From JBHELT01 sp046262935 (GTDB lineage Bacteria > Actinomycetota > CADDZG01 > JAHWKV01): a stretch of 47,773 nucleotides of DNA. The stretch covers positions 1 to 47,773 of the forward strand of contig JBHELT010000071.1 in assembly GCA_046262935.1 (NCBI GenBank), read 5' to 3'. The notes under the pieces were generated by a model. It made no database searches. It was not told the origin of the DNA and saw only the letters and a list, made by a program, of their open reading frames with translations. The position numbers and the translations under genes were made by a program. Shown here in pieces: positions 16,592 through 25,140 of this stretch; within the stretch, counting starts at the first letter, position 1, and the number at the start of each line of letters is the position of its first letter.

Positions 16592-17647
16592 ATGCGTTTA
16601 GTCGTTCGCTCGTTCAGCGTCCTTTGTTTACTGGGAGCGTCGGTATTCATCCCGGGGCTGGCATCCGCCACCGGTCCGGAGGTCCCTTGCTCGCAGCACT
16701 CTGACCCGCGCCTGGCGCAGATGACCGACGACGGTACCGGCCTCACGAGCAGCCTCGGCCTTACGTCCGGTCGCTATGCACTTCCTGCGACTTTGAACCC
16801 GACGAAGCTCGTGGTGATGTTCCATGGTCATGGCAACGACTCGTGCTCATGGCGGAATCACCTTCAGCAAGCGGCGGAGCGCGGCGCGGTTGCGGTTGCG
16901 ATGGACTACACAGGGCAGAAGCCAGATCCTTGGGAGAATTACGGATGGTTCGTCAAGGAAGGCGCAGCCGATTCGATCGCCGCCGCTCAGCACTTCCTGA
17001 GCGTTTATCCGAGCATCACCAAGGTTTACGCTATCGGCATCAGCATGGGAGGAAACTCCTCTGGACTCGCGATGGCGGCAGGCGCTGTTCGCGCCAGTGG
17101 AGCCCCCCTTTTCGATTATTGGGTCGACGTCGAAGGCGTTAACAACCTGACCGAGGAGTACCTGGTCGCACGCGGCGTGGCGCCGGTCAACTACGGCGGC
17201 AAGCAAGCGCAGATCGAGATCGAGGAAGAAAACGGTGGCTCGTTAGAACAGCAACCTGCCAACTACGCGGAGATCACCAACGTCGCACGCGCCGGCGACA
17301 TGATGGGCCTGAAGGGCGCCATCGTCGTGAACGGTCTGGATGACGGCCTGGTTCCGACCGATCAGAGCCCCCAGATGGCGGCGGCGTTGAATGCGGTCGG
17401 GGTCCCAGCTCACCTGGTCACGGTGGTCCTGAGAGGAAGCGGCGAGTCCGGAACAACTGGGTCAGCGATCGCCGCCGGTCCTGTGTTCGGGGCTCTGGGA
17501 CAAACATACACAAGCCCGTTCGCCGGTCACGGATGGGAAGGCAGCGACACGCAGATGGTCATCAAGACTGGTTTTGATCAGCTCTGGGAGTTGATGGCTT
17601 CGGACGGTGGCGTGACGCCGGGAGAAACGGTTGTAAGCGGAAACTAG
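16592..17647 (+). CDS. Secreted alpha/beta-hydrolase (esterase/peptidase-like)
   Basis: A 351-residue exported protein. ATG 16592 is preceded by AAGGAG at 6-nt spacing. The signal peptide runs from MRLVVRSFSVLCLLGASVF to ASA at about residue 26. The hydrolase fold shows an oxyanion-type HGHGND segment after a beta strand (VVMFHGHG) and the nucleophile elbow GISMGG with Ser151. Candidate acid and base are the Asp of GLDDGLVP and the His of FAGHGWEG. The substrate is unknown; it is more like cutinase, feruloyl esterase or dienelactone-type hydrolases than a true S9 peptidase. It converges on the DUF59 gene 12 nt away. Confidence 0.78.
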   Translation: MRLVVRSFSVLCLLGASVFIPGLASATGPEVPCSQHSDPRLAQMTDDGTGLTSSLGLTSGRYALPATLNPTKLVVMFHGHGNDSCSWRNHLQQAAERGAVAVAMDYTGQKPDPWENYGWFVKEGAADSIAAAQHFLSVYPSITKVYAIGISMGGNSSGLAMAAGAVRASGAPLFDYWVDVEGVNNLTEEYLVARGVAPVNYGGKQAQIEIEEENGGSLEQQPANYAEITNVARAGDMMGLKGAIVVNGLDDGLVPTDQSPQMAAALNAVGVPAHLVTVVLRGSGESGTTGSAIAAGPVFGALGQTYTSPFAGHGWEGSDTQMVIKTGFDQLWELMASDGGVTPGETVVSGN

Positions 17648-17663
17648 TTTCGGCTGGAACTAG
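17644..17663. terminator. Inverted repeat containing both convergent stop codons
   Basis: CTAGTT (17644-17649) and AACTAG (17658-17663) form a 6-bp stem with an 8-nt loop. The TAG stop of the plus-strand esterase and the TAG stop of the minus-strand DUF59 gene lie in the two arms. It is too short to be a convincing terminator alone. Confidence 0.35.
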
Positions 17664-17962
17664 AAAAAGCCAAGCGCTGATTTGGCGAAGTCGCTCATCT
17701 TGTCCGGCCCCCAGGGCGGAGACATGGTCATCTCGGTCGTGACCGAGCGGACACCTTCCATCGATGCAACGGCGTCTTTGATCTCTGCTTCGATCATGGG
17801 GCCTACTGGGCAGCCCATCGATGTGAGCGTGAACAATATGTGGGCATCGCCTTCGTCGGTGATCTCAACCTCATAGATCAAACCGAGATCGACGATGTTG
17901 ATCCCGATCTCGGGGTCGGTTACGACCTTGAGGGCTTCGGTCATCTCTTCAGTGGTTGGCAC
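17660..17962 (-). CDS. MIP18/DUF59 iron-sulfur assembly protein (SufT-like)
   Basis: A 100-residue single-domain DUF59 protein, the family involved in late iron-sulfur cluster assembly. Conserved features are DPEIGINIVDLGLIYEV near residue 17 and the reactive Cys in TSMGCPVGP near residue 50, then MSPPWGPDKM. The start is GTG 17962; TAGACT lies 6 nt before it, so transcription may be leaderless. An alternative start is the ATG at 17944. It is last in the thiE-cax-amidohydrolase run. No suf operon is present in the window, so its clients are unknown. Confidence 0.88.
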   Translation of the reverse strand: MPTTEEMTEALKVVTDPEIGINIVDLGLIYEVEITDEGDAHILFTLTSMGCPVGPMIEAEIKDAVASMEGVRSVTTEMTMSPPWGPDKMSDFAKSALGFF

Positions 17963-17968
17963 GACTTC

Positions 17969-17974
17969 AGTCTA
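17969..17974 (-). promoter_or_regulatory. Putative -10 for a leaderless DUF59 transcript
   Basis: TAGACT on the minus strand ends 6 nt before the GTG start at 17962. No clear -35 is visible. Confidence 0.35.
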
Positions 17975-17996
17975 GCCGGGATGCTCTGCTATCGAC

Positions 17997-18842
17997 TTAG
18001 ACCTTGACCCCAAGCAGCTGGGCCGCATTCTCGAGCAGTACACGCCGCGCCGCATCGGCGCCAAGGCCAAGCTCCTTCATCTCCTCCAAGCATCTAGACG
18101 GGGAGATGAACGGATAGTCGCTCCCCCACACGAAACTGTCCTTCAGCCGCCCCTTCATCTCACGTACCACCTCAGCCGGGATGTAGCGCGGCGCCCATCC
18201 CGATGTGTCGATGAGCACGTTCGTCTTGTGAAGAGCCATCGCGATGGCTTCGAGATGCCACGGCCAACCGAAGTGCGCCATCACGATCTTCAGATCGGGA
18301 AAGGCCGCCGCCGCCGGATCCAGAAGGATGGGGCGAGCGAGATCGATCCTTATGCCCTGGCCCCCAGGAGTCCTTGCGCCGATCCCCGAAGTGCCCGTGT
18401 GGAAGATGCATGCGATACCAAGCTCCCCAGCCTTCTGCCATAAAGGGAAGAAGGCCTCATCGGAGGGATCGAACCTCTGCATCGAGGGATGAAACTTAGC
18501 CCCCTTCATCCCCAACTGCGAGATACATCTCTCCAGTTCATCGATAGCATCGGGCTTGTGCGGGTCGATACCGGCGAACGGAATGAACCGCTCAGGAAAG
18601 TCGTTCGCAACGGAGGCCACGTCGTCATTGCGCAGTCCTGGTCTGCCCGTTGCGGTTTCGGCATCCCAACCAAGAAGCACAGCCACAACATCGAGGGCCT
18701 CGTATTCAAGAGCCATCTGCTCGACGGTTTTCACGTCGATGCGCATGTTGAAATAGTTCTCAGCGCTTTCGCGGTAAGGACCCATGCTGCCCTCGAGCCA
18801 CTCGACGGTTGGGAAGTGAACATGAAAGTCGATGGCGCGCAC
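17997..18842 (-). CDS. Amidohydrolase-family metal-dependent hydrolase
   Basis: A 281-residue TIM-barrel protein of the amidohydrolase-2 type (ACMSD-like). Metal-site features are DFHVHFP at the N-terminus, KFHPSMQRF, HTGTSG, MAHFGWPW and the late WGSDYP Asp. These proteins hydrolyse or decarboxylate small carboxylated compounds; the substrate cannot be assigned. The start is GTG 18842, 9 nt downstream of cax on the same strand. A TAGATT hexamer 6 nt before the GTG overlaps the cax stop, so it may also have its own leaderless start. Confidence 0.85.
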   Translation of the reverse strand: MRAIDFHVHFPTVEWLEGSMGPYRESAENYFNMRIDVKTVEQMALEYEALDVVAVLLGWDAETATGRPGLRNDDVASVANDFPERFIPFAGIDPHKPDAIDELERCISQLGMKGAKFHPSMQRFDPSDEAFFPLWQKAGELGIACIFHTGTSGIGARTPGGQGIRIDLARPILLDPAAAAFPDLKIVMAHFGWPWHLEAIAMALHKTNVLIDTSGWAPRYIPAEVVREMKGRLKDSFVWGSDYPFISPSRCLEEMKELGLGADAARRVLLENAAQLLGVKV

Positions 18843-18848
18843 GGACCG

Positions 18849-18854
18849 AATCTA
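18849..18854 (-). promoter_or_regulatory. Putative -10 for a leaderless amidohydrolase transcript
   Basis: TAGATT on the minus strand ends 6 nt before GTG 18842. Its first three bases are the stop codon of cax, so a chance match is possible. Confidence 0.3.
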
Positions 18855-19889
18855 CAGGAAGAACGAAGAGATTCCCATGATCAGGTAGGCCGCGATCAAC
18901 TGGGCACCTTCGAGCCAGTTCGACCTGCCATCGAGACAGATCAGCGAAACGATCGCCGTTGATATCCCCACCGCTGCGATCTCGAACCCCGTGAAGAAGA
19001 AATTCATCGGGTGACCAACGATCAATGAAACGAAGACCAACAGTGGAGCAACGAATAGCGCTATCTGTGTGCTCGACCCGATCGCGATCTCTAAAGAGAC
19101 GTCTACCTTGTTCTTCAAGGCGAGAACGATCGCGCTGGAATTCTCAGCGGCGTTACCTACTATCGGAACAAGGATGAGGCCGACGAATAACTTCGAAAGA
19201 TGAAGGGCCGCCGTTGCCGACTCCAAGGAAGACACCAGCACTTCGCTTTCGATGGCGACGACAACCGCTGCGCCGAGCAGCATGAAAAGTGCCTTACGTT
19301 TCGACCATCCTGCCGGACCCGTTACTTCATGGGTTGCGAAGAACTCTTGATGAGTGACGAACGAAAACACAAGGGATGCGACATAGAGCAGGATCAATAT
19401 CGCCGCAACTGCAGCCGATACCGACTCGTCGACGACCAGTCCGGCGCTTGGCGAGACTCTGTGGAATATCGCAGGCATCATGATCCCAACCACAGCAAGA
19501 GCCAATGACGCCGAGTGCATCCCCGCCAATCGAGGGTTGAAAGACTGCTCCCTGAACTTCAAGCCACCCAACAGGAATGCAGCCCCCAGAACAAGCAGGA
19601 TGTTGCCGATGATCGAACCAATGATCGATACCTTCACCACTTCGATCTGGCCACCGACTATCAGGAATATCCCGATGATCAACTCTGCGAGATTTGCGAA
19701 CGTCGCATTGATCAAGCCCCCGATGCGGGAACCGCTGTGGATGGCAAGATCCTCGGTGCCTCTACCGATAACGCCAGCAAGCGGCACGATACCGACGATC
19801 GAAAGTACGAAAGCAGCTGTTGGCAGATGAGCGAGTTTCGCAGCGATAGAAAGGGGCACGGCCACCAGCAGCCAACTGAGTTTTCCCAT
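18852..19889 (-). CDS. Calcium/proton exchanger (CaxA family)
   Basis: A 345-residue multi-pass antiporter of the CaCA superfamily with two homologous halves. The first half holds GRGTEDLA and the alpha-1 repeat GGLINATFANLAELI (about residues 57-71). The second half holds the alpha-2 repeat PIVGNAAENSSAIVLA followed by EIAIGSSTQIALFVAP. The acidic residues of both repeats (Glu in AELI and AAEN) are present, so it should exchange Ca2+ or a similar cation for H+. About 10-11 hydrophobic segments span the protein. It starts 11 nt after thiE and ends 9 nt before the amidohydrolase gene. The metabolic reason for this grouping is not evident. Confidence 0.93.
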   Translation of the reverse strand: MGKLSWLLVAVPLSIAAKLAHLPTAAFVLSIVGIVPLAGVIGRGTEDLAIHSGSRIGGLINATFANLAELIIGIFLIVGGQIEVVKVSIIGSIIGNILLVLGAAFLLGGLKFREQSFNPRLAGMHSASLALAVVGIMMPAIFHRVSPSAGLVVDESVSAAVAAILILLYVASLVFSFVTHQEFFATHEVTGPAGWSKRKALFMLLGAAVVVAIESEVLVSSLESATAALHLSKLFVGLILVPIVGNAAENSSAIVLALKNKVDVSLEIAIGSSTQIALFVAPLLVFVSLIVGHPMNFFFTGFEIAAVGISTAIVSLICLDGRSNWLEGAQLIAAYLIMGISSFFL

Positions 19890-19900
19890 CTAGCCGAACA

Positions 19901-20545
19901 CTATCCGAGCATCGCTTTCATCTTTCGGACAGTGGCGGCCGGGTCATCGGCTTGCTCTATGGCTCGCACAACTGCTACCCGCGTGGCTCCCGCGGCTATA
20001 ACAGCTGGGAGGGTTTCGATGTCGATACCCCCGATCGCGAAGAACAACCTCGGCGAAGACCCGGCTGCATAACTGACCAACTGCGTCCCAACCGCAGGGC
20101 GGCCCGCTTTGGTTGGGGTCTCATATACGGGCCCAACCGCGATGTGATCGGCCTCTGAATCGGACGACTCATCGATCTGCGACTGAGAATGAGTTGACAG
20201 ACCGATGATCATCTGTTGGCCGCCTATCCTTCTGGCACTGGCGAGGGGCAGGTCGTCCTGGCCTAAGTGAACACCGTCTGCCCCAGACGCTACGGCGACA
20301 TCGACCCTGTCGTTAACGATGAAAAGTGCCGAGAACTCGCTGGCGCGCTTGCGAAACGTTTCGGCGGCCCGCAACAGGTCTGTCGTTTCAGCCTGCTTGT
20401 CGCGCAACTGGATGATGTCCACTCCTGCTTCCAAAGTTGATGCGAGCAAAGTGTCAAGGTCACTGGAGCCACGGCCGATACTTGCGATGAAATAAAGGGT
20501 CGAGTGTTTCAGCCTCGTATGTATCGTACTTTGGGGGGACGTCAT
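19901..20545 (-). CDS. thiE: Thiamine-phosphate synthase ThiE
   Basis: Joins the hydroxymethylpyrimidine and thiazole moieties to give thiamine phosphate. It is a TIM barrel of about 214 residues. Family motifs are IIQLRDKQ (pyrophosphate/Mg site), FIVNDRVDVAVASGADGVHLGQDDLP, GLSTHSQSQ, HIAVGPVYETPTKAG and the C-terminal FAIGGI. The start is ATG 20545, with GTG directly before it as an alternative; the best Shine-Dalgarno match (GAAGG) is rather far upstream. The leader upstream looks folded and has some THI-box-like features. thiO, thiS and thiG are 8 kb away on the other strand. Confidence 0.95.
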   Translation of the reverse strand: MTSPQSTIHTRLKHSTLYFIASIGRGSSDLDTLLASTLEAGVDIIQLRDKQAETTDLLRAAETFRKRASEFSALFIVNDRVDVAVASGADGVHLGQDDLPLASARRIGGQQMIIGLSTHSQSQIDESSDSEADHIAVGPVYETPTKAGRPAVGTQLVSYAAGSSPRLFFAIGGIDIETLPAVIAAGATRVAVVRAIEQADDPAATVRKMKAMLG

Positions 20546-20592
20546 CACTACTACTTATAACTTCCTTCGGGCCAGCAGCAAAATGGCGTTTC

Positions 20593-20668
20593 GACTCCTT
20601 GCGCCCGGATCTCGAGAACCGACGGCATCGGGGGAGTCTCAACCACACCCGGTGAATACTCACCAGTC
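20593..20668 (-). promoter_or_regulatory. Structured leader of thiE, degenerate TPP-riboswitch-like
   Basis: The minus-strand leader starts with GACT (20668) and closes with GGAGTC (20598-20593), as TPP riboswitch P1 would. It contains GGTTGAGA, similar to the GCTGAGA of the pyrimidine-sensing arm, and GATCCGGGCGCAAGGAGTC, similar to the 3' part of THI elements. The core CCTGATC-GG-TAAT-CC is not intact. A GGTGAGTATTCACC hairpin lies inside. It may be a decayed or variant riboswitch. Confidence 0.3.
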
Positions 20669-20832
20669 GTCGATCGCCTTAGATGGTGACAAATGCCGCG
20701 ACTAGGTTAGCCCGCGGTGACCATGTGGAAGTAGTCATCTGTCTGCAAGCAAATCACCCGAACACACTATTCGGCCGATGGCGATTACGTTCGACAATTT
20801 ATTAGTTCGTGCCGATCTTTGGAGGTTGATGG

Positions 20833-22818
20833 ATGACAGCTATGGTGCTCGACCAGCAGAAGACCAAGCTTTGGCGTTTGATGATGGCGATGTTGGTAGC
20901 TTTGGCTCTTACGGCACAGGCCGCTCCGGCTATGGCTAAGGTGTCGATCGACTTCGGGGACAAGGTCGAGCAGGTCTTGTCGCGGTTGGCAACAACCTCG
21001 CCCGACAAGCCGGTACCGGTCATCGTCTCGCAGACCGACGCCTCGGACAGCACCCTCGCTGGATCGGTTTCATCTGCCGGCGGACGGTTCTTGAACGCCC
21101 TCCCAATGGTTGACGGATTCTCGGCGATCATCCCGGCGCGTGCGGTCCTCGATCTCGGCGCCGACCCTCGGGTTCGTTCACTTTCCTTGAACAGGGCGGT
21201 TAGGTTTCAGGGTCTCAGCTACGACGACTCAACGGTTTTCTCGTCTTACGTCAAGTCGACTAAGGCGATGTCATCGGCATGGGCAGGTGGGAACTACGGC
21301 GACAACGTTGGGGTAGCAGTGCTCGACACCGGTATCTCCGATATGAACGACTTCGTCAAAGCAGGCGGACGCCTCATCCACGGACCCGATCTTTCTGGCG
21401 AAGGATCATCGGTAGACACCTACGGACACGGCACTGTCATGGCCGGGATCATCGGCGGCGACGGCTACGATTCAGCAGGCCAGCCAGGTGGAGCTTTCGT
21501 GGGCATGGCACCGCACTCTTGGCTCGTCGCTGTCAAGGTTGCGGGTCGAAATGGCGTTACCGATGTTTCGACGGTGCTGGCCGGACTGCACTGGATCGCC
21601 GCCTACCACGATCAGTACAACATCCGAGTTGTAAACATCTCCTGGGGAACCGACGGAACGCAGAGCTATCGCACCGACCCACTCGACTACGCCGTTGAAC
21701 GCCTTTGGTCACTGGGCATCACCGTGGTTGTAGCCGCAGGAAACAGCGGCCCCCACGCTTCGACGATCACCAAGCCCGGGGATGACCCGTTCGTTATCAC
21801 GGTTGGCGCCTACGACGACAAGCAGAACACCGACCCTGCAGATGACTCACTAGCTGCCTGGAGCTCTCGCGGGCCAACCACCGCAGACGGCATTTCCAAG
21901 CCCGACGTTGTCGCTCCGGGAAGACTCGTGATCGCTCAGCGTTCCTTTGGCTCCAAGATCGAAGCCGACTTTCCAAAAGCATTGAAGGCACCCTCTTACA
22001 TAAGGGGAAGCGGAAGTTCGGAAGCAACTGCTGCAACCTCTGGCGCTGCGGCGCTTCTCATCAGGCAGAAGCCTTACCTCTCGCCTGCACAAGTGAAGTA
22101 CGCCTTCACGAGCACGGCTTCGCCGATGGCTTCCTATGACGCGAACTCTCAGGGCGCCGGGCGGATAGATGTGGCAGCTGCACTCGCCTCGGCCGATGAA
22201 GGTTCGGCTAACGCAGCCACACCTCCATCAAGTGGGCTCGGATCGCTCGAAGGCTCACGCGGCACAGGACACGTTCAGATCAACTGCAACGGCTCGACCA
22301 TCGCCATCCAGGGCGAGTTCACGGCTCAATGTTCGCCGGTCGCATGGAACGGTGGAACGTGGACCGGTGGAACCTGGACCGGTGACGCCTGGACTGGCGG
22401 CACCTGGACTGGGGGCACCTGGACCGGTGGAACGTGGACGGGTGGCACCTGGACCGGGGGTACCTGGACCGGGGGCACCTGGACCGGTGGAACTTGGACG
22501 GGTGGAACCTGGACAGGTGGGACTTGGACGGGTGGAACCTGGACAGGTGGGACTTGGACCGCAGGCACCTGGACTGGCGGCACCTGGACGGGAGGAACCT
22601 GGACCGGTGGAACCTGGACCGGTGGAACCTGGACCGGTGGAACCTGGACCGGTGGAACCTGGACCGGTGGCACCTGGACCAGCGGCACCTACGACGGATT
22701 CACCGGGGCGACCTACGACGAGTTCTTGACAGCCTTTTGGGGCAACCACCCAAGGGCCGACAAGCACCTACACGGCGAAACCAGCGATCCACTTTCCCAA
22801 AGCATGACAAGGAACTAG
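20833..22818 (+). CDS. Secreted subtilisin-like serine protease (S8) with GGTWT repeat tail
   Basis: A 661-residue exported protease. ATG 20833 has GGAGG at 7-nt spacing. The signal peptide spans about residues 1-35 (ending APAMAK), followed by an I9-like propeptide region with VIVSQTD and FLNALPMVDGFSAIIP. The S8 domain carries the triad Asp165 (VAVLDTGI), His199 (YGHGTVMAGIIGG) and Ser396 in GSSEATAATSG, plus the oxyanion Asn in VVAAGNSG. The Ser motif has GSS where most subtilases have GTS. After a short linker with two Cys come 22 copies of the pentapeptide GGTWT (22351-22680) and an acidic, aromatic C-terminus. No sortase signal is visible. The next gene is a histidine kinase 51 nt downstream. 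Confidence 0.93.
   Translation: MTAMVLDQQKTKLWRLMMAMLVALALTAQAAPAMAKVSIDFGDKVEQVLSRLATTSPDKPVPVIVSQTDASDSTLAGSVSSAGGRFLNALPMVDGFSAIIPARAVLDLGADPRVRSLSLNRAVRFQGLSYDDSTVFSSYVKSTKAMSSAWAGGNYGDNVGVAVLDTGISDMNDFVKAGGRLIHGPDLSGEGSSVDTYGHGTVMAGIIGGDGYDSAGQPGGAFVGMAPHSWLVAVKVAGRNGVTDVSTVLAGLHWIAAYHDQYNIRVVNISWGTDGTQSYRTDPLDYAVERLWSLGITVVVAAGNSGPHASTITKPGDDPFVITVGAYDDKQNTDPADDSLAAWSSRGPTTADGISKPDVVAPGRLVIAQRSFGSKIEADFPKALKAPSYIRGSGSSEATAATSGAAALLIRQKPYLSPAQVKYAFTSTASPMASYDANSQGAGRIDVAAALASADEGSANAATPPSSGLGSLEGSRGTGHVQINCNGSTIAIQGEFTAQCSPVAWNGGTWTGGTWTGDAWTGGTWTGGTWTGGTWTGGTWTGGTWTGGTWTGGTWTGGTWTGGTWTGGTWTGGTWTAGTWTGGTWTGGTWTGGTWTGGTWTGGTWTGGTWTGGTWTSGTYDGFTGATYDEFLTAFWGNHPRADKHLHGETSDPLSQSMTRN
22351..22680 (+). 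repeat. 22 tandem 15-bp units encoding GGTWT pentapeptides
   Basis: Twenty-two in-frame 15-nt units (consensus GGTGGAACCTGGACC) encode Gly-Gly-Thr-Trp-Thr with rare changes (GDAWT in unit 3, AGTWT in unit 15). Units 18-21 are identical in DNA, suggesting recent expansion, while others differ at wobble positions, so the amino acid pattern is being kept. Confidence 0.97.
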
Positions 22819-22869
22819 GGCGGCCGAGCTTCGATCCTAAGACCGAAACTCGAGCAAGGTGACAGAGAC

Positions 22870-25140
22870 ATGAAAATGCAAGATCCACCGGCCATGCTGG
22901 CCGAGAAACCTTCGAACGGCATGCCTAAAAAGGCTTCGGCTTACATAGGTTTGGTAACAGGCTCAGGACTCCTGGCGATCGCCATATCGATCGTGTTGGG
23001 CCAGGCCTGGGTCTGGCACCACCTAGTAGCCTTCGCCAGCCTCGTCGGGGGCATCATGTTCGCTGAGTGGTTCGTGATCAGCCTCACACTCAAGAACGAA
23101 AGCATGTCATTTTCGATCACCGAGATCGCAATGACGATCGGCTTGATGGCCGTACCTGCGCCAGCGCTGGTTTTGGCGGCTGGCCTTGGTGTTGCGGGCG
23201 GGCAATTGTTGCGCAAGCGGCCCCTCGTCAAATCGGTTTTCAACGTTGGCATGTACGCACTCGCCAGCGCTGGCGCGGCCACCATCTATTCGGCGATGCG
23301 CCGCGCAGGGATCGCCGACGCGCACGGTTGGCTGGCAGCGATCGTTGGGATGGCCGTCTTCTACAGCCTTAACCAGACCCTGCTTGCATACGTCGTCGCG
23401 TTCGTCGAACGGCAAGACGTGATGGATGTGTTGCGCGTTGGGGCCCCCATCCTCGCGGCCGTATGGGCTGGCAATGTCACCTTCGGCATCATGGCTGATT
23501 TCATCTGGAACACCAACCCCGCAGCGATCGCGTTCTTGGTGCTGCCCGCCGCACTTTCATTCATCGCCTACCGAGCTTGGATCCATTCCAAGAACGAGGG
23601 CAGGAAGATGCGTGATCTGTATACGGTCGGCGGTTCCCTGGTTGCGAGCCTTGGTTCCGGAGATGGACTCGTGCAATTCCTGAAAGCGACCAAACAGATG
23701 TTCAGGGCAACAGGTGTCGAGATAATCACTTTCGAGGGACCTGGCGCGATGAGCATACTGACCGACCAAGGTGAGGTGCGCACCGAAACCTTCTCGAGCC
23801 TGAAAACGCCCGAGGGCGACTATCACGTGGCCCTGGATAAGTACATGATCTCGCGTGGATGGTCTTCGCACCTGCACGCAACTCTCGCTAGCGAGATAGG
23901 AGTTTCCGGTGCCCTGATCCTGCAAGGCTACGTAGGTCCCGAAGGGCCTGCCGACTTCCCGAAGCAAGACGAGAACCTGCTCCAGACACTCTCCAACGAA
24001 GCATCGATCGCTATCAGGAACTACGCACTCTTCGAATCGATAAGCGAGGAACGCTCGAAACTCTCCGACATCGTCGAGCACACCTCTGATGGCATCTATC
24101 AAGTCTCAACGGACCGGCGAATCATGACTTGGAACCCCGCTATGGAGTCGATCACTGGTTTCTCGGCTGCCGAAGCCGTTGGTCAGATGTGCTTCAACCT
24201 TCTAAGAGCAAGAGACAGCCGAGGGATCGACATGTGCTCGCGTAACTGTCCGATCATCGAGGCAGGTATCCACAAATGTCACCAGGAAGCGCAAGCTCAG
24301 ATCATGACCAAAGATGGTTCTGTGAGATGGATCTCCTACACCCACTCCCCCATCTTTGATATTGCCGGTGAGATGACATCCGACGTCATCGTCGTTCGCG
24401 ACGTAACCAAACAGCGCGCCGCGCAGGAAGCCAAAGATGACTTCGTATCAACGGTGACTCACGAACTGAGAACCCCCATCACACCTATCAAGGGTTTCCT
24501 GCTCACACTGCTGCGCGATGACATCACGATCGCCGCCCCCGAGCGGATCAAGTTCTACCGGATGATGCTTGGCCAGACCGAACGGCTCGAGCGCCTCATA
24601 GGCGATCTGCTCGACGCGTCACGTTTGGAATCTGGCCGCCTGAAGGTTGAACCTCATATCGTCGACACATCGAACCTCATCTTTCACATGATCGAAAACT
24701 ACAAGGCATCACATCCCGAGCGTGAATTCAGGTTCAGCGCCGCCAAGGAAGTGACCTTGGCCCAGGCCGATCAGACCCGCTTGGAGCAGGTGGTTGGCAA
24801 CCTCATGACCAATGCCATCCGCTACAGCCCGATAACCGAACCCATAGACGTGATGGTGAGACAGGAGGGCATCGAGGTAGTGATCGCGGTGCGCGACCGG
24901 GGCCCTGGCATCCCCTACGACGAGCAAGAGATGATCTTCGAGCGCTTCTACCGCTCTGGACACCACCTGACCCGTGAGCAGGGTGGGACCGGACTTGGCC
25001 TCTACATCGCTCGCCGCCTCGCCGAGGCTATGGGCGGAACGTTAACGCTTTCCTCTCGCCTCGGACAGGGCTCCACCTTCCAAGTCCGCCTCGCCACCCC
25101 GAGTAAGGCCGACCCGTCGCGGCGGGTCGAACACGCATAG
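22870..25140 (+). CDS. Membrane sensor histidine kinase (TM-GAF-PAS-HisKA-HATPase)
   Basis: A 756-residue kinase. The N-terminal 235 residues form about seven or eight transmembrane helices. A GAF-like domain covers about 250-390 and a PAS domain about 395-515, with ITGFSAAEAVGQMCFN and a Cys cluster CSRNCPI seen in many PAS domains. The HisKA box is VTHELRTP with phosphoacceptor His531. The ATPase domain shows the N box (VVGNLMTNAIRYSP), G1 (VRDRGPGIP) and G2 (GGTGLGLYIARR). No response regulator is adjacent, so it is an orphan kinase in this window. It is 51 nt downstream of the S8 protease and may share its transcript. A 7-bp hairpin (25110-25129) lies at the end of the gene. Confidence 0.92.
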   Translation: MKMQDPPAMLAEKPSNGMPKKASAYIGLVTGSGLLAIAISIVLGQAWVWHHLVAFASLVGGIMFAEWFVISLTLKNESMSFSITEIAMTIGLMAVPAPALVLAAGLGVAGGQLLRKRPLVKSVFNVGMYALASAGAATIYSAMRRAGIADAHGWLAAIVGMAVFYSLNQTLLAYVVAFVERQDVMDVLRVGAPILAAVWAGNVTFGIMADFIWNTNPAAIAFLVLPAALSFIAYRAWIHSKNEGRKMRDLYTVGGSLVASLGSGDGLVQFLKATKQMFRATGVEIITFEGPGAMSILTDQGEVRTETFSSLKTPEGDYHVALDKYMISRGWSSHLHATLASEIGVSGALILQGYVGPEGPADFPKQDENLLQTLSNEASIAIRNYALFESISEERSKLSDIVEHTSDGIYQVSTDRRIMTWNPAMESITGFSAAEAVGQMCFNLLRARDSRGIDMCSRNCPIIEAGIHKCHQEAQAQIMTKDGSVRWISYTHSPIFDIAGEMTSDVIVVRDVTKQRAAQEAKDDFVSTVTHELRTPITPIKGFLLTLLRDDITIAAPERIKFYRMMLGQTERLERLIGDLLDASRLESGRLKVEPHIVDTSNLIFHMIENYKASHPEREFRFSAAKEVTLAQADQTRLEQVVGNLMTNAIRYSPITEPIDVMVRQEGIEVVIAVRDRGPGIPYDEQEMIFERFYRSGHHLTREQGGTGLGLYIARRLAEAMGGTLTLSSRLGQGSTFQVRLATPSKADPSRRVEHA

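Noticed and set aside
20755..20775. A LexA-like sequence (CGAACACACTATTCG) upstream of the S8 protease
   Set aside because: The half-sites are separated by five bases and the second is ATTCG, so it does not fit CGAAC-N4-GTTCG.
22169..22767. Long overlapping frames on both strands over the GGTWT repeat
   Set aside because: They are low-complexity translations (VPPVQ, GPGSTG and similar) of the 15-bp repeat in other frames; the S8 protease frame carries signal peptide, triad and start site.
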